From NCBI GenBank assembly GCA_037039925.1, contig JAXRKP010000342.1, positions 186,001-250,000 on the forward strand: a stretch of DNA of 64,000 nt, given 5' to 3'. The position numbers and the translations under genes were made by a program. The DNA comes from Doris montereyensis. Its lineage: Eukaryota; Mollusca; Gastropoda; Nudibranchia; Dorididae. Below are positions 1-11,922 of this stretch, in pieces. The first letter of the stretch is position 1, and every line of letters starts with the position of its first letter. A model generated the notes under the pieces. It ran no database searches and had not been told where the DNA came from. It was given only the letters and a program-made list of their open reading frames with translations.

Positions 1-2051
1 ATCAATTGGAAAAAAGAGATTAGCAGAGCTCAGAAATCAGACACAAAAGAAAATTTAGCCAAATTAAAACGAAAAATCAACAATGAACAATCAGAAAAAT
101 GTAAGTGGAAGGCAAAGTTTAGTAAATTAAATGATTCTTTAGTCATTGATGATGATGATAGGCATGAGTTTGATGAGGATTTAAGTTTACGAAGAATCAT
201 CAAATAAATTTAAACCCAATGTAAGACTAACGTACATGGCCCTACAACAAGGAATTGCAGATATTCCTGCTGGCAAATGCAGCAAAGTTGTAGATATAGT
301 TAGTGAACACCTTCACGGTAAAAAACTTAGAAACCTGCCAAGCACTTCAAGTGCTTTGAATATGGCAGATGAAGGCCATCACATTGCGAAGCAACAGGTC
401 GCATACCAGATGCTTAATTGCGAGCAATTTACTTTTTGCATCAGATGGCACTAGTCGTCAGAAACAACATTATGTGGAGCGACATATTGTTCTAGAAGAT
501 GGCTCACACCTTAGTTTAGGTTTTAACGAACTGGCTACTGATGACGCAAAATCTCTTTTAGAACAATCAGTGGAAATCTTAGAAGAGATTACAGAAGTCC
601 ATTGCTCTGCTAATGATGATTTGGATAGGGATGCTATTCTTATCCAAATCTTACGAAAGATGAAGGCATTGATGTCTGATCGGGCTGCAAACATGAAATG
701 TTTTGATAAGGCCTTTCATGAATTTAAAAAAGAAAAATTAGGGGCTGATGATGCCAGTACTATTTTCCTTTTTTGCAATGCGCATTTTTTGTTAGGTCTG
801 TCTACAGCAGTAGAGAAAGTTGCTGCCGAGATAGAGTCTGAAATGTCAGAACCTGGGACATCATTTGGTGGACCATTTCTGTTTTTTGACCAGAAGGCCA
901 GCATGGCACTCATCCGATGTGCTGCTGACATATGTGGCCCTAGAGGCGATGAGAAAAACGGTTGCCGTCAACAGTGGCTTGCTTATTGTCAAAAAATGAG
1001 CTTGAAGTCTTTATTTTGTAGTTTTAGAAGTAACAGGTTCAATAACGTTTTTGAAAATGCTTTTGCTTTAGTTGAACATAAAGATCACATTATTGACTTT
1101 TTAGACAACTTCTGCACCATTGCAAACAAAAAAGTGATGGCTGTGCGCTCTGCTCTTGATAATAATAAAATTGTTTCTTCTGTTTTATCAATTGCCATAT
1201 ACAACAGTATCCTCACAGGGCCATATTGGAATCTCATGAACAGTCAAAAGCCTTACTCTGCGTTTCCTATGTCACGTTCAACAGATTAGTTCTGCTTTGT
1301 CAGAGTGGGCATCTTTATCTGACCCTGAGGATTTACTCCGACTCAGACCCTGCATAAGTGAAGTTGAATTTTCTTCACAAGCAATGGATAACTCTTTTGT
1401 AGAATCGAGGGCATTCTGTGCTGAGACATTTTTTAAGAGTTTTACCTCAATTGCTGAGGAGGTGAATGTTGTCCTCAAGAGACAATTATGTGAATTTTTG
1501 GACGATGGTATTTTTGCTGGAGATATTCCCTTGGATGTTAGACAAGTTTTAGATAAATGTCCATTAACTAATCTGACAGGCGGCGTCTCTTTGGAGACTT
1601 TGACTATGATGTGAACAAAAGACGACATTGTTCAACTCATCATCGTTCCACTATTAATATGTGGAAGCATAATGACACCCTGGCATGGCTAATGAAGAAA
1701 AGTAAAGGAGAACAAAACAAAATAATGATTTCAGCCTACAAAGGTGGAAAATTATTAAGAAAAGAGCACAACGAGGCTGTTTTAAGAGAAAAACAAAAAA
1801 TTCTTAGACTAATAGAAGAAAATGAAACGAAAAAGAACGAAAAAGAACTTTTAAGCTTAGAACAAAGGAATCGAATTCTTGATGTCATTCTAGAGAAAGG
1901 TGTATGCTCCAGCAAGGAGAATATTGATTATTTGTTTAAATTTGGAACGTCAGAAGATTTAAAAAATCAAATTCGATATAGGAAACTCTTTTTAAATGAG
2001 AAGAATCTTAAGACATCAGGTACAAAAAGCAGCTTTTTGACCAACTCATGA
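1..2051 (+). pseudogene. Decayed transposase-like gene of an unnamed multi-copy family, with DD(E)-type and C(2)H motifs
   Basis: Reading frames at 1-207, 206-454, 369-1289, 1297-1614 and about 1611-2051 read end to end as one protein broken by at least four frameshifts or stops, and it is cut by the window edge. The N-terminus is Lys/Glu-rich and coiled-coil-like. The centre has SDGTS (441-455), MSDRAAN (672-692) and FCNAH (about 771-785). The C-terminus is Lys/Glu-rich again, with a final RYRKLFLNEKN segment. I recognise the overall pattern from a large family of uncharacterised, multi-copy proteins in marine invertebrate and fish genomes, but I have no established name for it. The spacing of an acidic residue, a second acidic residue and a Cys-x2-His resembles the RNase H-fold core of cut-and-paste transposases, which is my inference. 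The last catalytic Glu is not assigned; VESRAF at about 1399-1416 is one candidate. No terminal repeats are identified. Confidence 0.6.
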
Positions 2052-2229
2052 GTGTCATTAATCATGATTAATTTGCATTAAATGTTTTGACATTGAAGAT
2101 AGATGAAATAATTGAAACTGTTGTAGTTGTAAGGTTTGACCACAATATGCAAAATAATCACATTCCAATAGCATTTTTAATAAGTTTTAAAAAAAAGTAA
2201 CACTTCAATGCTTGTAATCTATTATCCTC

Positions 2230-2740
2230 ACATATTTAATATATTAATAGAGCTCAGATTTCTCTCTAATTTGATATATGATATGACTGGATAGCTTTTA
2301 CGGTTCTAAATTTATTGAAGGTTTTGTTCTCGGAATGCATAATTTCCGTTAACAATTTTTATCAATTACTTTTTTTCCTTTTGGCTTGGCTGAAAGACAT
2401 TTTAAGGAATATAATACTTATTTGATTAACTTAATTAAATAGAGCTTAGATATTTCTTTAATTTGATGTATAACATGACTTCATAGCTGTTACAGTTTTT
2501 AATTTATTGAAGTTTTTTGTTCTCGGAATTTGTAATTTGGCAAACATTTTCTCTCAAGGACTTACGAGTTATTTTGCCCTAGGTGAATTTTTATGAGGAA
2601 TACAATTCTTTAATTCATATCATTAGATAGACCTTAGATTTCTCTTTAATTTGATATATGATGTGACTTAATAGCTTTGTTAGTTTTCTTTTATTTAAAT
2701 TTTAGTTCGAAATTGCTCAAATCAGTCCATTTTTTTGCCA
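2230..2740. repeat. Three diverged tandem copies of a ~190-bp AT-rich unit
   Basis: The block AATTTGATATATGATATGAC recurs in diverged form at about 2270, 2462 and 2650, spaced 192 and 188 bp. Each copy is preceded by AGAGCTCAGATTTCTCT-like sequence, and the first two are followed by a TTCTCGGAAT motif. It is non-coding. Confidence 0.75.
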
Positions 2741-3419
2741 GTGGCCAATTTTAACTTTGGATCCTCAATCATTGTACGATGAGTTCAACATTTTTTCATG
2801 AAACACTGCCAAAAAAATTAGGCTTTGTCTGTATATACTTTTGGTGTGATTTACTGAATTCTAACTCTCTCAATTCATTCGTTACATTTCTGTGAGCTTC
2901 TAAATATGGCATTCTGAACCGTTTTCTTATGAAATATGAAAAAAAATTCAAAGTCCGGGTGGTTTTTTCAATTTTGTAACATCATATCTTTGTCAGTATT
3001 CATGTCAGAATGTCTTCCTTTATAATTTGTGAAGATAACAAAGCAAAGTCATGGATTATATGCTTATATCCTGTTTCCAATCATTCAATTTGTTTTAATT
3101 TCACCACATAATGGCATAAAAAATGGCCTAAAATTGCTTTTTTTATTTTGTGAAAAAATTTTAAGTCCCAATAAACTTTGAAATTTCATAACTTCATTAT
3201 TTGTTGATCGATTTTGTTGAAGTAAAGTTTGTTTTTCTTGTTTTTACAAGCTCTGTCTGAAAGTCATATTGTATTTAAGTTATCTGCCAATTGAAAAAAG
3301 GGGTTGTGGTACCTACTCACAGGTTTCAGCTGAGTTTCACAACATAAAGATAAGGCAGGCGACAAACAGTTGACCTATTAGCTCTTACTCTTATAATTAT
3401 TATTTAATGTTTTCTTTTT
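2741..3419. other. AT-rich intergenic DNA
   Basis: No coding frame, RNA gene or clear repeat is visible. The sequence is AT-rich with short homopolymers. Confidence 0.5.
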
Positions 3420-4085
3420 TAGAGACACAAGTACTAAGTAGGCAAAGTTTCATTGATTTATCTTACCATTTAACATTTTTATAATGAAAAACCTGATTTT
3501 TGCCAAAATATTTTCACGAGCGTAGTTATTAATTTTTTGCCCGCAACTCTGTATATTTAGTTCCTATTATGATTAAACCCACCAGAATTGTATTTCTTGA
3601 CCCTCAAAGCATAAGTATAAGTATGCAAAGTTTCATTGATGTATCTTTGCGTTTAAGATTTTTATGATGAAAAACCTGATTTTTTTGTCAAAATATTTTC
3701 CCAAGCGTAAATTACTATTTTTTGCCCACAACTCTGTTGATTTAGTTCCTATCATAATTATAACACCATAAATGTATTTCTTGACCCTCAAAGCATAAGT
3801 ATGCAAAGTTTCATTGATGTATCTTACCATTTAAGATTTTAATGATGAAAACCCTGATTTTTGCCAAAATATTTTCCAGCGCGTAAATTATTAATTTTTG
3901 CCCACAACTTTGTTTATTTAGTTCCTATCATAATTAAAACACCAGAATTGTATGTCTTGACTCTCAAAGCATAAATATGCAAAATTTCATTGATGTATCT
4001 TACCATTTAAGGTTTTTATGATGAAAAACCTGATTTTTGCCAAAATATCTTCCCGAGCCCAAATTATGCTTTTTGCCCGGTTTGG
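3420..4085. repeat. Four tandem copies of a ~178-bp unit
   Basis: The motif GCAAAGTTTCATTGATGTAT begins near 3442, 3625, 3803 and 3979, giving steps of 183, 178 and 176 bp. Each unit also carries GATGAAAAACCTGATTTTTG, a TTGCCCACAACTCTGT-like segment and CAAAGCATAAGTATG. The unit length is typical of satellite monomers. It shows no clear relation to the 190-bp array at 2230-2740. Confidence 0.85.
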
Positions 4086-4781
4086 TGGTATAATAATTCA
4101 GAAAATATTTCTTCTATGTCTCTGAAAAAATTGGGCTAACTGTCTGGCACCATATCTGCATTTAAGGGAAATTATATGGTCTTTCTATGATTTATGGCAT
4201 GTTTATGTACTCCCAAAAATGCCATTTTTTGACAATTTTGACCAAAATCATGTGTCGCACAATGTATTTTTTCTCTATTTTGGTGCTGTGTCACAATAAA
4301 TATGTGAAAGATAACAGTCTCATTGCTTGTTTTTTTGCTTTTCTATGTGTATGGCTGACGTATGCATGTAAAGTATTTAAGCTCATACCATTTTTATGGA
4401 TTCTAGAGCCTCGTAAAATTGGCATAATTTCACATTTTGAATCATAGGCGTAAAACTTTTATTTAAGTGGAAACATAATTGTAAAATTCATAACTTTTTT
4501 ATTTATCAACCGATTTTGATAATTTAAAAACTGTTATTCATGGTCTGGGAAGTACTATCTGTTTTACATAAAAGAAACAGACTTTTGAAATTAATTTTTT
4601 TCAGTCTGGAACAGCTAATCAAATTAAAGACAAATCTTAGCTCTATTCAGTACAGTACAAGTGATCAAATAAACATATTTCCCATAGTACACCAAAGAGG
4701 CTTGGATTAGTTAAGACATGATTTTGTAATTTGTAGTGATTAAAAATTCCGATAAACGTCAACATTCTGTAGACCCTTGAT
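4086..4781. other. AT-rich stretch without recognisable features
   Basis: An open frame at 4187-4447 has no recognisable motif, and its hydrophobic character is expected from T-rich DNA. I see no gene or repeat here. Confidence 0.5.
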
Positions 4782-4883
4782 TTATTTTCTTATAGGTATG
4801 GATTCTATAAGAGGTAACATGATAATCCGGCTCAAGGTAACGCTTGACAAAGTTGGGTTCAGTCTGCATGCCCATTCTTGAAG
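4782..4883 (-). CDS. Exon 3 (terminal) of the AT-hook gene candidate
   Basis: Acceptor CTTCTTATTTTTCAG, then 33 codons and TAA in phase with exon 2. The stop codon overlaps AATAAA, a possible poly(A) signal. Confidence 0.5.
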   Translation of the reverse strand, partial: LQEWACRLNPTLSSVTLSRIIMLPLIESIPIRK

Positions 4884-5985
4884 CTGAAAAATAAGAAGAA
4901 AAAGAAAAGAAAAAATTAATTAAGTGAAAAAGGTGAGCAAAATCAGAATATCACTAATATCAGGGTTTACTGCATGTCCATTCCAGAAGCTAAAAAATAA
5001 GGATAAGAAAAAATATACATATTTGATGAATAGGTTGAACATATCCCAACATTTCCCTTCATACCTTATAGGCCGCTATAGTACCGGTATTAGTATTGCT
5101 CGAAAAAAAATTATATTGTCCTGTGGAGTTAGAAATATGTGATGGCGCATCTGAATAAAAAAAAAGAAAATAACAGATCTACTTACATCAGCAAATGTGC
5201 ACAGGTTATCCTCTTCTTTAAGAAAATACAACTGCACCAACAGTCTGTGGGTCACCTGCACCGATGAAAGTAAAATCTGGGATGATTTCTTTGGCCGACC
5301 TCTTCCTTGGGGTGTTAAGAAATTTTCCTTTAACACAATGTATGTGTCATCCTCTGAAATATGAAAAAAATGTGAAATTGTTAAATATGGACAGAAAATA
5401 AATAATATCTTGTTGGTAGGCATTTATGTAGAACACCCCCCCCCCCCCCCCCCCACCCTTTTCAATTGATGGATTTTTATAGAGATCGTTTTATTTATCT
5501 GACTGTTGTGCTCCTGACTCCTCCTGAGTAAAATTGTAACTAATAAATAGTAATAGTATAGATCTAGATCTAAGTAGAGAACGATAGAATTTGTAGTGAT
5601 ATGACATTCATAAGAGTTACTTAATCCCACACTTAGTAGAGAGAGAGAAAGAGAGATACATCTAGGGGAGTTCTATCTGATCCGTAGCGACTAAGTAAAA
5701 GTAAAAGTAGGGCCTATCCCGCTATTCTCGAATCAGAATCACCTCCCCATACGGCCCACAGTACGAAGTATAGTAAGTATAAATAGTAGAAACAACAATT
5801 ATTTCATATTTGTGTCGCTGATATAGAAATTATACAATTAGTTCAAAGTAAGATTCAAAATCTTAAATAAATAACATACCTATTAGCAGTTTCAGTTTTT
5901 CCATAGACAAATTCAATCCATTTTTATGCGAGGTAAGTGTGGAAGTTTCGACGGGAGTAGGTTCGCCTCTGGTAACAGCCGCCAT
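4782..5985 (-). CDS. Candidate three-exon gene encoding a small AT-hook protein
   Basis: Three blocks on the minus strand join in perfect phase: 5985-5880 (35 codons plus one base), 5353-5187 (two bases plus 55 codons) and 4883-4782 (33 codons plus TAA). Donors are GTATGT and GTAAGT. Acceptors are TTTTCATATTTCAG and CTTATTTTTCAG. The product would be 124 residues. It starts MAAVTRGEPTPVE and contains GRGRPKK, an AT-hook core that in known families binds the minor groove of AT-rich DNA. A Leu-rich helical stretch and an EWACRLNP segment follow. The start codon lies in AAAATGGCGGC. An AATAAA overlaps the stop codon. I do not recognise the family. The open frames, splice sites and lack of indels support a real gene, but it could be a transposon gene or only the 5' part of a longer transcript. 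Confidence 0.6.
4960..5010 (-). repeat. Partial duplicate of the acceptor and start of exon 3
   Basis: TTATTTTTTAG followed by CTTCTGGAATGGACATGCAG closely matches the exon 3 start (CTTCAAGAATGGGCATGCAG). In this copy the frame hits TGA after nine codons (LLEWTCSKP). It could be a decoy exon or a decayed exon duplication. Confidence 0.55.
5187..5353 (-). CDS. Exon 2 of the AT-hook gene candidate
   Basis: Pyrimidine-rich acceptor TTTTCATATTTCAG, then 167 bases in frame, then donor GTAAGT. It encodes TPQGRGRPKKSS (AT-hook) and QVTHRLLVQLYFLKEED. Confidence 0.65.
5436..5454. repeat. Poly-C run of 19
   Basis: An uninterrupted C homopolymer lying in intron 1 of the AT-hook gene candidate. Confidence 0.95.
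5880..5985 (-). CDS. Exon 1 of the AT-hook gene candidate
   Basis: Coding part from the ATG at 5985 to the GTATGT donor after 5880. It encodes 35 residues rich in Thr, Ser and Leu and ends with one base of the next codon. Confidence 0.6.
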
Positions 5986-5989
5986 TTTC
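5978..5989 (-). promoter_or_regulatory. TISU/YY1-like start context
   Basis: The minus strand reads GAAAATGGCGGC, matching 11 of 12 positions of the TISU consensus SAASATGGCGGC. That element combines a YY1-type transcription element with a start codon in short 5' UTRs in mammals. Its function in this organism is inferred. Confidence 0.45.
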
Positions 5990-6578
5990 CCCAAGCGTCG
6001 AAGCGTCGAATGACGTTTTTTTGTCTTCTTTGAGGCTCGTTCCGCTGGCTGTTTTTTAATAGATTTGGATGTCGTTCATATGATTAAAGAGGGTAAAGGA
6101 TCAAGTTTGTAACGATGTCAAACAAAGTGTGAATTTAAGATTCTGAGGGGACATTTTTGCAAATCAAAATTTCAAAACGCTCTCTTCACCTCGTGCTGAT
6201 TAAAACCCTCAGGTTGTTTGGTATCAAAAGAAAGCGTAGTTATTTCCCTTTGACATCGTGTGGCTTTCGACGATTTTCGGCTGTAAACGGCGAACGAGAA
6301 AACCGAAAGTAATTTGAGGTCGCTGCCAAAATGCCGATGTCTACGCGAGATAGCGCTTTGTAGTTGCGTTAGATCTAATAGAATCACCGGGCCGTGAATT
6401 TGTTACAGTTATCAATTTTAACACATATAAAAAGAAGAAAAGGACAGCTTTTAAGTAGTTTTGTTTTATTTCAAATAACCGATTCTGTGAAAAGATATTG
6501 TAGTGGAAAGATAGACAAGTTTTTCAAATTTTTGCCGTGTTCACTGCCAGTTCCGTCGCTCGATAGCGGGCAGTTGTG
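5990..6578. other. Intergenic interval between the AT-hook gene and element H1
   Basis: The first part is CG-richer (AAGCGTCGAAGCGTCGAATGACG) and may hold the minus-strand promoter. No other gene is visible. Confidence 0.4.
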
Positions 6579-6602
6579 GTACCTACTGTCAACTAAACAG
6601 TT
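6579..6602 (+). repeat. H1 left terminal inverted repeat
   Basis: CAACTAAACAGTT is shared exactly with the inverse of 10797-10821, and the outer part GGTACC...CT is shared with small differences. Confidence 0.7.
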
Positions 6603-6715
6603 AAGTCGATGTCGAGTCGTTGTCGTGTCGAGCACATTTACCCTACTGCACTAGGACTAAACTGTCGAACGACTTTCATTACCTACTTTTATTGCGAGGT
6701 GTGTTTTATTTGAGC

Positions 6716-9205
6716 ATGGATGTAGAAGAAGTTGCATGTGTTTGTGCTCTTCTCATTTCTTTGAGGAAAAAGAAACCCAGAAAGCGTTTCTGGGTTCACC
6801 CCATCATCAGTGCAAGATTGTTAAAGGGCAATTTCATTGTTTATATGAGGACCTGAGATGTTACCCGCAAAAATTCTTCGGGTATTATCGAATGAGTAAA
6901 AGAAAGTTTCGATGATCTTCTTAGACTCGTTGGGCCTTCAATCACTTTCCAAGATACAAGCTTCAGAAAAAGTGTACCGCCAGAGGAGCGATTGTCTGTG
7001 ACACTGAGGTAAGTAAGAGTTAGTGCCAAAGTGTGTTGGTTTGTTGTACATTGCATATAATTTGACTTCATGTATCCACTTTAAAATGCAATTGCTTATT
7101 TTGATAGGTACCTGACTCAGTGGTCACACGTCAGTTTGGTTCTGAAAAACGTTACAAATAAACCAGACATAAGAAAACATTAATATCCCAAACATGGACA
7201 TACGCATCCATCAGTTCATCCATCCATACATCCACACATGCATACCTAACTTCACACACACACACACACACACACATACAAACATACATATAAACATACA
7301 TACATATAAACATACATACATACATACATACATACATACATACATACATACAATATACATACTATACATACAATATACAACACATACAAGATACACAAAA
7401 ACATGTCTCAAAGTAATGATGCATTTATTGCTACGGTATTGTGATATGACAACTGGGAAGCTGCAATGGAAAAAAGCAGGAGTTAGCGCCACTTAATGGT
7501 GCATAAAGAATTCAGATGGAGGGGAACGGTCATTAAAGGTATTGATTGACTGGGCAGAACTTGATGATGGCGATGGAGATGGCGTGAATGATCTTTGAAC
7601 GGAAATAGGATGATAAGGTTGGTTGCTGACGTCAACACTAGTAGCTGAAGCTGTTGATCCCGAATATGTCTGGTATGATGGAACTTGCAAGGAACTGGAA
7701 GGAGTTTGCATTGTGTGCCTGTGTAGAACTCCCATGAGCTCCATCTTTACCTGAAACTTTTTTTCCACACTCAGTCTTTCAACGCCGGCACCAGACTCAG
7801 AACAAAGCTTTTATCCTCGTCGATTTCTTCAGCTTGGTCCTTTTTCTCTTATATGATGTCAAGCAAAGATTGTTTGTAAGAAATGTGTCTTTTCTTTTGG
7901 CGAACAGAGCTGGGAGGGGACAACATGGCATCAGGTCTGCACCATCGACCTGACAATCGGTGACGTTGTCATCTTCCTCAGGGCAACTTTCCGGGGCCTC
8001 CAGATTGGATTCTGTTTCTTTTTCATCAAGCACGGAAGGAGGAACAGCAGTTGATCAAAATAAATGTATTTTCTGCGTTTTTTGGCTGCCTGTCCGGACG
8101 TGTCTTTTTTCTGTTCCCTTAGCTCCCGTTGAAAGCAGGAGCGTAAATTTGTCCATCTTTGTTTAATCTCTTTGCCTGAAAGAAATGGAAAGATAATATT
8201 GAGTTACCGGGACTTGCATAATATGAATATAACTTACGCATTAATACATAAAAGACTTGAAAGAGCTATCGAACTTATCTATACCTTATTCTATTTCAGA
8301 TATCTAGCGACAGGATGCAGCATGGTATCACTTCACTATGAATACCTCCTTGGCATTGAAACAATTCGTGAAATAATCAAGGATGTCACTGAAAAACTGT
8401 GGACATACCTCGTACCAGTTTGTATGCCAGAGGTGGACGAAGATTCGTGGCTGAGAACTGCCAATGATTTTTATCAGAAGACACAGTTTCCGAACTGTAG
8501 CGGTGCTGTAGACGGAAAGCACATTCGAATTTGTCAGCCGAACAACACTGGAAGTTTGTTCTTCAACTACAAAGAGTTTCTTTTCGATTGTGCTGCTGGG
8601 TGTTGTGGACGCAAATTACTGTTTTTTATCAGTTGACATTGGCTCATTTGGAAGTTGTAGCGACTCATATGCTTTTAAGAAATCAAACTTTGGTCAGAGG
8701 CTTGAGAGGGGTCAATTAGGTCAGAGGGGGTCAATTAAAACTGCCTGCAAACGACAAACTACCAGGAGATGTTGATGGTCCTGAAATGCCATTTGTACTA
8801 GTTGGTGATGAAGCATTTGCGCTTTCAGAAGACGTTCTCCGTCCTTACGCTAGAAAGAACCTTACGCAAGCAAAGAGAATTTTCAATTACCGCCTCACTC
8901 GTGCGAAAAGAATGGTAGAATGTGCCTTCAGGATTCTGGCAAATAAGTCGAGAATTTTCCATGGTCCCATAAATGTCAATCCTGACTTTTGCAACAACAT
9001 CATTAAAGCATGCTGCGTATTACACAATTATGTAAGACGGAGAGATGGAGTTTCCTTTGACGACGTACTGTTTGAATGTCCAATGCAGGGAATAGATCGT
9101 TGTCGTGTGCGCTCTCCTGCATCAGCAGTGTCAAAAAGGGAATATTTTACTCAATATTTCACCTCTCCAGAAGGATCAGTGTCTTGGCAATATGACAAAA
9201 TCTAG
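6716..9205 (+). pseudogene. PIF/Harbinger transposase (HARBI1-like) of H1, frameshifted
   Basis: Exon 1 (6716-7008) starts MDVEEVACVCALL, has KRFWVHPI and ends PPEERLSVTLR at donor GTAAGT. Exon 2 (8300-9205) opens after CTATTTCAG with YLATGCSMVSLHYEYLLGI, the usual exon junction of this family. Catalytic-core landmarks are GAVDGKHIRI (first Asp), VDIGSFGSCSDSY (second Asp region, normally GKQSDGG) and VECAFRIL (Glu). It ends QYFTSPEG...YDKI and stop. Frameshifts lie near 6820, 6915, 8585 and 8700-8780, so it cannot make a full protein as read. The 1.29-kb intron contains the second MADF exon on the other strand. An AATAAA lies about 105 bp after the stop. HARBI1-type transposases act in the nucleus, cut DNA, and need the MADF/Myb partner for import and DNA binding. 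Confidence 0.85.
7257..7360. repeat. (CA)n and (CATA)n microsatellites
   Basis: A short pure CA tract at about 7255-7275 is followed by CATA repeats to about 7355. Both lie in the H1 transposase intron. The open frames here (THTHTH, YIHTYIHT) are repeat artefacts. Confidence 0.9.
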
Positions 9206-9887
9206 TCTCTCGCCTGTATATATATATATAATTCTTACTAGTTTTATCACTTTAACATAATGAAAATAGTTCAAGTAGCTGACTGCATCGAAAAACTGAA
9301 TTTTGAAAAAAATAAAAGAAAGAAAAGAAAAAAAGAAACACCCCAAATCAAAATATACCCCTAGCAAACAAACCAAAACACAGAAACACATGATTAACGA
9401 TAGGGAAGAATGGAAGGAGGAGACAGGTGGGACGGAGGGAGGAAGGGAAAGGGAGGGAGTGAGATCGAGAGATTTTGTTTGTTAGTCAACAACTCAGGTC
9501 ATTTCAGGCTTTTACACTTTTAGGGGAAAAGTAAGATGATCTACCTGGTTTAATCTAATTGACTCACAATTTAACAGAATTTATATTATCATTTCTAATC
9601 GTAAGTGAAAAGCCAGGGAGTTTTCAGTCACATCAATTACAATTTTATTTGTTTGCAAATGAATATGATCAACTTTTTTTTACTTTTTTGGAAACGAATT
9701 CTCATGTTTTATTCATTATTGCTGTTAATGTTATGCATTGAAAGTTTAGAATAAACTGCAAGTGCAATTCATGAAGTTGTGTCTTCTTTTAATTTGAGAA
9801 TTAGCTTCTAAACGTCATATTCGTTACCGTGGAATGTGCTAAACAGAATGATAGTCAAAAGATGGAGTGAAAGAGAAGAAGGAAGAA

Positions 9888-9972
<85 letters not shown>

Positions 9973-10180
9973 GAGAGAGAGATTTACTTTTTTCACTTTC
10001 ATTCTTTTGGCTTTCTCAGTCAAATCTCCCCAGTCAGGAATGACATGTTCGAAAATTTCAGTCCATGCCTTGTCCTTTTTGTCTTTATTTGAATAGTCCC
10101 AGTAGGGATTTACTAAATAACAATGGCTTTTTTTCGATAAGTGAAATCAAAGTTTCCACCCAGTTGACATCTACGTCCAT
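7493..10180 (-). pseudogene. MADF/Myb-like partner protein of H1, two exons, frameshifted
   Basis: Exon 1 (10180-9988) reads MDVDVNWVETLISLIEKKPL, then after a one-base shift NPYWDYSNKDKKDKAWTEIF, the start of a MADF domain. Exon 2 (8175-7493), after acceptor TTTCTTTCAG, continues KEIKQRWTNLRSCFQRELRE and KYIYFDQLLFLLP, the rest of the domain. An acidic stretch (CPEEDDNVTD), a basic stretch (SYKRKRTKLKKS) and a Ser/Thr/Pro-rich tail follow, with shifts near 8030 and 7790. The intron (about 8176-9987) contains transposase exon 2 on the opposite strand and the GA microsatellite. In PIF/Harbinger systems this protein binds element ends and brings the transposase into the nucleus. The phase across the intron does not close exactly in the sequence as read. 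Confidence 0.8.
9893..9981. repeat. (GA)n microsatellite inside H1
   Basis: A nearly pure GA tract of about 89 bp, in the MADF intron between transposase exon 2 and MADF exon 1. Confidence 0.95.
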
Positions 10181-10796
10181 TTTTGTCGGTGTACAGTATA
10201 GGAAGTGAATGTAATACAGATACTTGACGATACGACACACAATGAACTTAGATCTACATGTTGATAGGGATGCATTGGCGCGCTTGGCAAAACAAGCACA
10301 CACAGACAATAGTGAACAACATACTGACATGCACACACTCTATTAATCTTATTTTTAAAAAAAATAATTTGAAACTTCGTTATTCGTCCTCGCGTAAACT
10401 TTATTAATTTGAGGTCGCTGAATCCAAATACATGTATGTAATCAGATTTTTCTACGACAATGTCCAGCCGAGTTATGGCCATACAAACGTGGCCATACCT
10501 GGGCTAGCCAGCGCCTCTCTGCCAGCCCATCCTTTCACTTTCAGACTTTCACTTTCACTTTCACATCCGGTGGTGCCAACTTGTGCTGTCGAGTCGTGTT
10601 TGGGTAGTGCGGTAGGCCTCTATTATAATTTTCCCCTATCTATCAATATCAGTACTATCACAGAATTGCGTTCGACAGTTGTGTTGAGCACGGTTTGTGG
10701 CTTGGCACAGACTTTCCGGACAGAACAGTTTGGTTTTTTAGTGGAGAAGGCTCTTCTTATGTTGATTATCCACAGATGGCCCAAAGACAGGACAAA

Positions 10797-10821
10797 ACTG
10801 TTTAGTTGATAGTGCGGTACC
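10797..10821 (-). repeat. H1 right terminal inverted repeat
   Basis: AACTGTTTAGTTGATAGTGC runs inverse to the left end at 6579-6602. Confidence 0.7.

Positions 10822-11922
<1,101 letters not shown>

Larger units (their letters stand above)
6579..10821. mobile_element. PIF/Harbinger element H1 (about 4.2 kb, decayed)
   Basis: An inverted pair bounds the element: GTACCTACTGTCAACTAAAC near 6579 and its diverged inverse at 10797-10821, with CTGTCGAAC-type sequence also repeated just inside both ends. Inside are the two genes typical of PIF/Harbinger, a DDE transposase (plus) and a MADF/Myb-like DNA-binding protein (minus). The exons alternate along the DNA as transposase 1, MADF 2, transposase 2, MADF 1. 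Both genes carry frameshifts. The exact tips and the target-site duplication are unresolved. Confidence 0.8.

Noticed and set aside
7152..7496. Open frames rich in MYVC or THTH
   Set aside because: They come from CA and CATA microsatellites in the H1 transposase intron.
9808..10096. Long Ser-Leu or Arg-Glu repeat open frames over GA/CT tracts (also at 11528-11849, 14702-15038, 16752-17051, 20617-20967, 26602-27033, 34543-35002, 63006-63212)
   Set aside because: Dinucleotide repeats are open in several frames on both strands. The frames carry no other sequence and simply follow the microsatellite.
6311..10420. Shared 15-bp AATTTGAGGTCGCTG at about 6311 and 10406 as possible H1 target duplication
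   Set aside because: One copy is outside the left terminal repeat but the other is inside the right one, and the flanks do not match.
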